Positions 62,585 through 64,000 of a stretch of DNA of 64,000 nt are shown piece after piece (position 1 is the first letter of the stretch; every line of letters starts with the position of its first letter). The notes under the pieces were generated by a model that saw only the letters and a program-made list of their open reading frames with translations, was not told the origin of the DNA and made no database searches. Made by a program: the position numbers and the translations under genes. This DNA is from Microbacteriaceae bacterium (GTDB lineage: Bacteria > Actinomycetota > Actinomycetes > Actinomycetales > Microbacteriaceae): positions 1 to 64,000 of the forward strand of contig CANBWO010000009.1 in assembly GCA_947373155.1 (NCBI GenBank), given 5' to 3'.

Positions 62585-63859
62585 CTACCTCAAGTGCCTA
62601 ACAACCTGGTACCCCAGATCTGGAACGTTTGCGCTGGTGGTGTATGTAAGGCCCGGAGTTCTGCCCGACGGAGCAGCCACCCGGCTGTTGAAAGTGCCAA
62701 CGATGCAAAAAGCCGAAGAAACACTCTGGGCCGCGGCGCAAGAGCCGGTCCACGTGTAGTTGATAGCACCCGGCTGGCCAGGATAGCTGCTGGCAGTGCT
62801 GGCCGTGATGGCGTTGGCGCCGGTTACCGTGGGCATCTTGTAACCCAGCAACGTAAAGCTCACATAGGAGACAACCTTGTAACTGGCTCCTGAAATATCC
62901 ACCACAGGCACCAGAGCCGGCTTATTTAGGTTGGTATTCATTGATGCCAAAAGACCCTTATAACTGGCAGGGGAATAACTAATGCCGGTTCGGCCGCGAA
63001 CGGTTGATAGCGCTACCTTGTTGCAGCCACCGGTGAGCAAAGTCCAGCAGTTGGCGGTTGCAGCTCCCGGGTCGAAGTCGATAAATCCATGTGCGGTTGC
63101 CGCAAAACTCACGTTTTGCCGGTCTCGAACGCTGCAGCTGGTCACGTTGGTGTCATCACCAATCAGCTGTTGTCTCACGGCAGAGTTATTTACTGCGGAA
63201 TCGCACAGCCCGATAGCAAACGGAAGCTGGCCGCCGGTTGCGTCCACATTGATAGCGTTTGCCTTGGCCCAGTAAACCTGAGAGCAGGCGGTCTCCTGAT
63301 ACTTCTTTGGAATTGGGTTGATGAAGTTCTCGAACGCCGGAGTAATGCCGTTCAGATCAGAGCTGGAGTAAACCCGAACCCAATTTGTGAATCCGGTTGT
63401 GCCCATCTCGGTTTTGCAGTCATTGGGGCTGGTCGTGAGGCTTGGGCAGGCTGGGATGCCCACTGCGGTGGTGGACTGCCCGCAGATATTGGTGATGGCG
63501 GTGTTACCACCCTTGGGGTTTGCGAGGGCTGAAGTGAAATCCGCGAAGGTCATGCTGGCGGTTACCGCAGATGTGGTTGGACTCCTGGTATCGAAGTTAT
63601 CGGCTAGGCAGTTCACGCCCACAACGTCTTTGGCGCAGTGCAAAGCCACTGCCTCGGCTACCGCATCTGCTGCGTTCTGAACCAGGCGTTTCTCCGCATA
63701 GATTTGGCCGCCGTCTACCACCAGTCCAATTAGCATCATGAATACGCCGCTACCCAAAATGATCGCGAACAGCGGCATAATGGCGCCGCGGTCATCGGTG
63801 ATAAAACGGCTACGGCGAGCGCCATTCAGATACCTAAATACCCCACTCAGTTTTGGCAT
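62585..63859 (-). CDS. TadG-like pilus assembly protein (Tad domain)
   Basis: A 424-residue secreted or membrane-anchored protein. The N-terminal segment DDRGAIMPLFAIILGSGVFMMLIGLVVDGGQIYAEKRLVQNAADA contains, in pieces, the Tad domain transmembrane helix and the DGGxxYxxKRxxQNAAD motif of TadE/TadG proteins. The rest is a large Ser/Thr/Asn-rich extracellular part with many cysteines (CPS, CGQ, CSQVY, CDS, CSVRD), likely minor pilin or pseudopilin. I place the start at the ATG at 63859 (MPKLSGVF); the longer frame to 63985 would overlap the upstream coding region. Confidence 0.85.
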   Translation of the reverse strand: MPKLSGVFRYLNGARRSRFITDDRGAIMPLFAIILGSGVFMMLIGLVVDGGQIYAEKRLVQNAADAVAEAVALHCAKDVVGVNCLADNFDTRSPTTSAVTASMTFADFTSALANPKGGNTAITNICGQSTTAVGIPACPSLTTSPNDCKTEMGTTGFTNWVRVYSSSDLNGITPAFENFINPIPKKYQETACSQVYWAKANAINVDATGGQLPFAIGLCDSAVNNSAVRQQLIGDDTNVTSCSVRDRQNVSFAATAHGFIDFDPGAATANCWTLLTGGCNKVALSTVRGRTGISYSPASYKGLLASMNTNLNKPALVPVVDISGASYKVVSYVSFTLLGYKMPTVTGANAITASTASSYPGQPGAINYTWTGSCAAAQSVSSAFCIVGTFNSRVAAPSGRTPGLTYTTSANVPDLGYQVVRHLR

Positions 63860-64000
63860 AGCAGCTTGGCCTTGCCTTCGATTGTGGTGGTATCGGTTGC
63901 GTTTCGGTTGAAGTAAATACTGCCGTTGGGGCCAACCAGGTTGGGATCCGCGAGGTCGATGATTAGTCCCAGTGGAGTAATCCACTTGAACGTAACGCTG
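63847..64000 (-). CDS. TadE-like protein, 3' part only (runs off the right edge)
   Basis: In the frame one base off the left-hand Tad gene, the minus strand is open from the right edge (first full codon at 63999) to a TGA at 63847. The C-terminal residues read FKWITPLGLIIDLADPNLVG and, after a few more, ATDTTTIEGKAKLLC. The stop overlaps the ATG of the next gene by 13 bases, as expected in this tightly packed locus. By position it is probably another TadE-type pilus component; the fragment alone carries no diagnostic motif. Confidence 0.6.
   Translation of the reverse strand, partial: SVTFKWITPLGLIIDLADPNLVGPNGSIYFNRNATDTTTIEGKAKLLCQN

Overview
The window is about 64 kb of a mid-GC chromosome from a streamlined actinobacterium. 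Likely family Microbacteriaceae, possibly a planktonic Luna-type lineage (inference). The evidence is a DUF3117 protein, TatB and an Mrp/DUF1003/MgtE_N cluster of actinobacterial type, actinobacterial-type dapD, C50-carotenoid genes (crtB-crtI-crtYe-crtYf-crtEb), a Tad pilus locus, frequent GTG starts and very tight gene packing. I see no rRNA, insertion sequence, prophage or CRISPR array. No gap without a gene exceeds 300 bases; the largest are 12600-12813 and 55377-55541.

Layout. 1-5.4 kb: alpha/beta hydrolase, rlmN, a DUF4328 membrane protein and a PHP phosphoesterase (one minus-strand unit), then aminopeptidase P. 5.5-12.6 kb: general stress protein, soluble MgtE_N/CBS protein, DUF1003, Mrp ATPase, an aldehyde dehydrogenase, LysE exporter, tatB, O-methyltransferase, DUF3117. 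12.8-17.6 kb: PIG-V mannosyltransferase, dapE/dapD (lysine and peptidoglycan), thiL, DUF3515 lipoprotein. 17.6-21.7 kb: an amide-utilisation cluster (MarR regulator, AmiC-like cytoplasmic amide receptor, APC permease, acetamidase/formamidase). 21.7-28 kb: leuC-leuD-murA-plsC-gpsA-ddl. 28-36 kb: MFS transporter, tRNA-Glu(CTC), lipid kinase, CopB-type copper ATPase, metallo-hydrolase, small proteins, tRNA-Gln(CTG), gltX and a secreted DxR-repeat protein. 36-49.3 kb: branched-chain amino acid and serine genes (ilvE, leuB, serA, ilvC, ilvN, ilvB, ilvD), two rhodanese proteins, and a winged-helix nucleotidyltransferase/HEPN pair that looks like a toxin-antitoxin or related conflict system. 49.4-54.4 kb: corA and the carotenoid operon. 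54.4-57.5 kb: a GNAT-SprT fusion and a cytosine permease/deaminase pair. 57.5-64 kb: Tad pilus genes, cut by the right edge.

Two genome-scale signals stand out. Many genes have a TANNNT hexamer ending 6-7 nt before the start codon with no Shine-Dalgarno, as expected for leaderless transcripts; in three cases (gpsA, ddl, crtB) the upstream gene's TAG stop codon is the first half of that hexamer. The palindrome CATCGATG occurs more than 40 times in the window, against about one expected, resembling the highly iterated palindromes of cyanobacteria. All functional assignments come from reading motifs by eye, without database searches.
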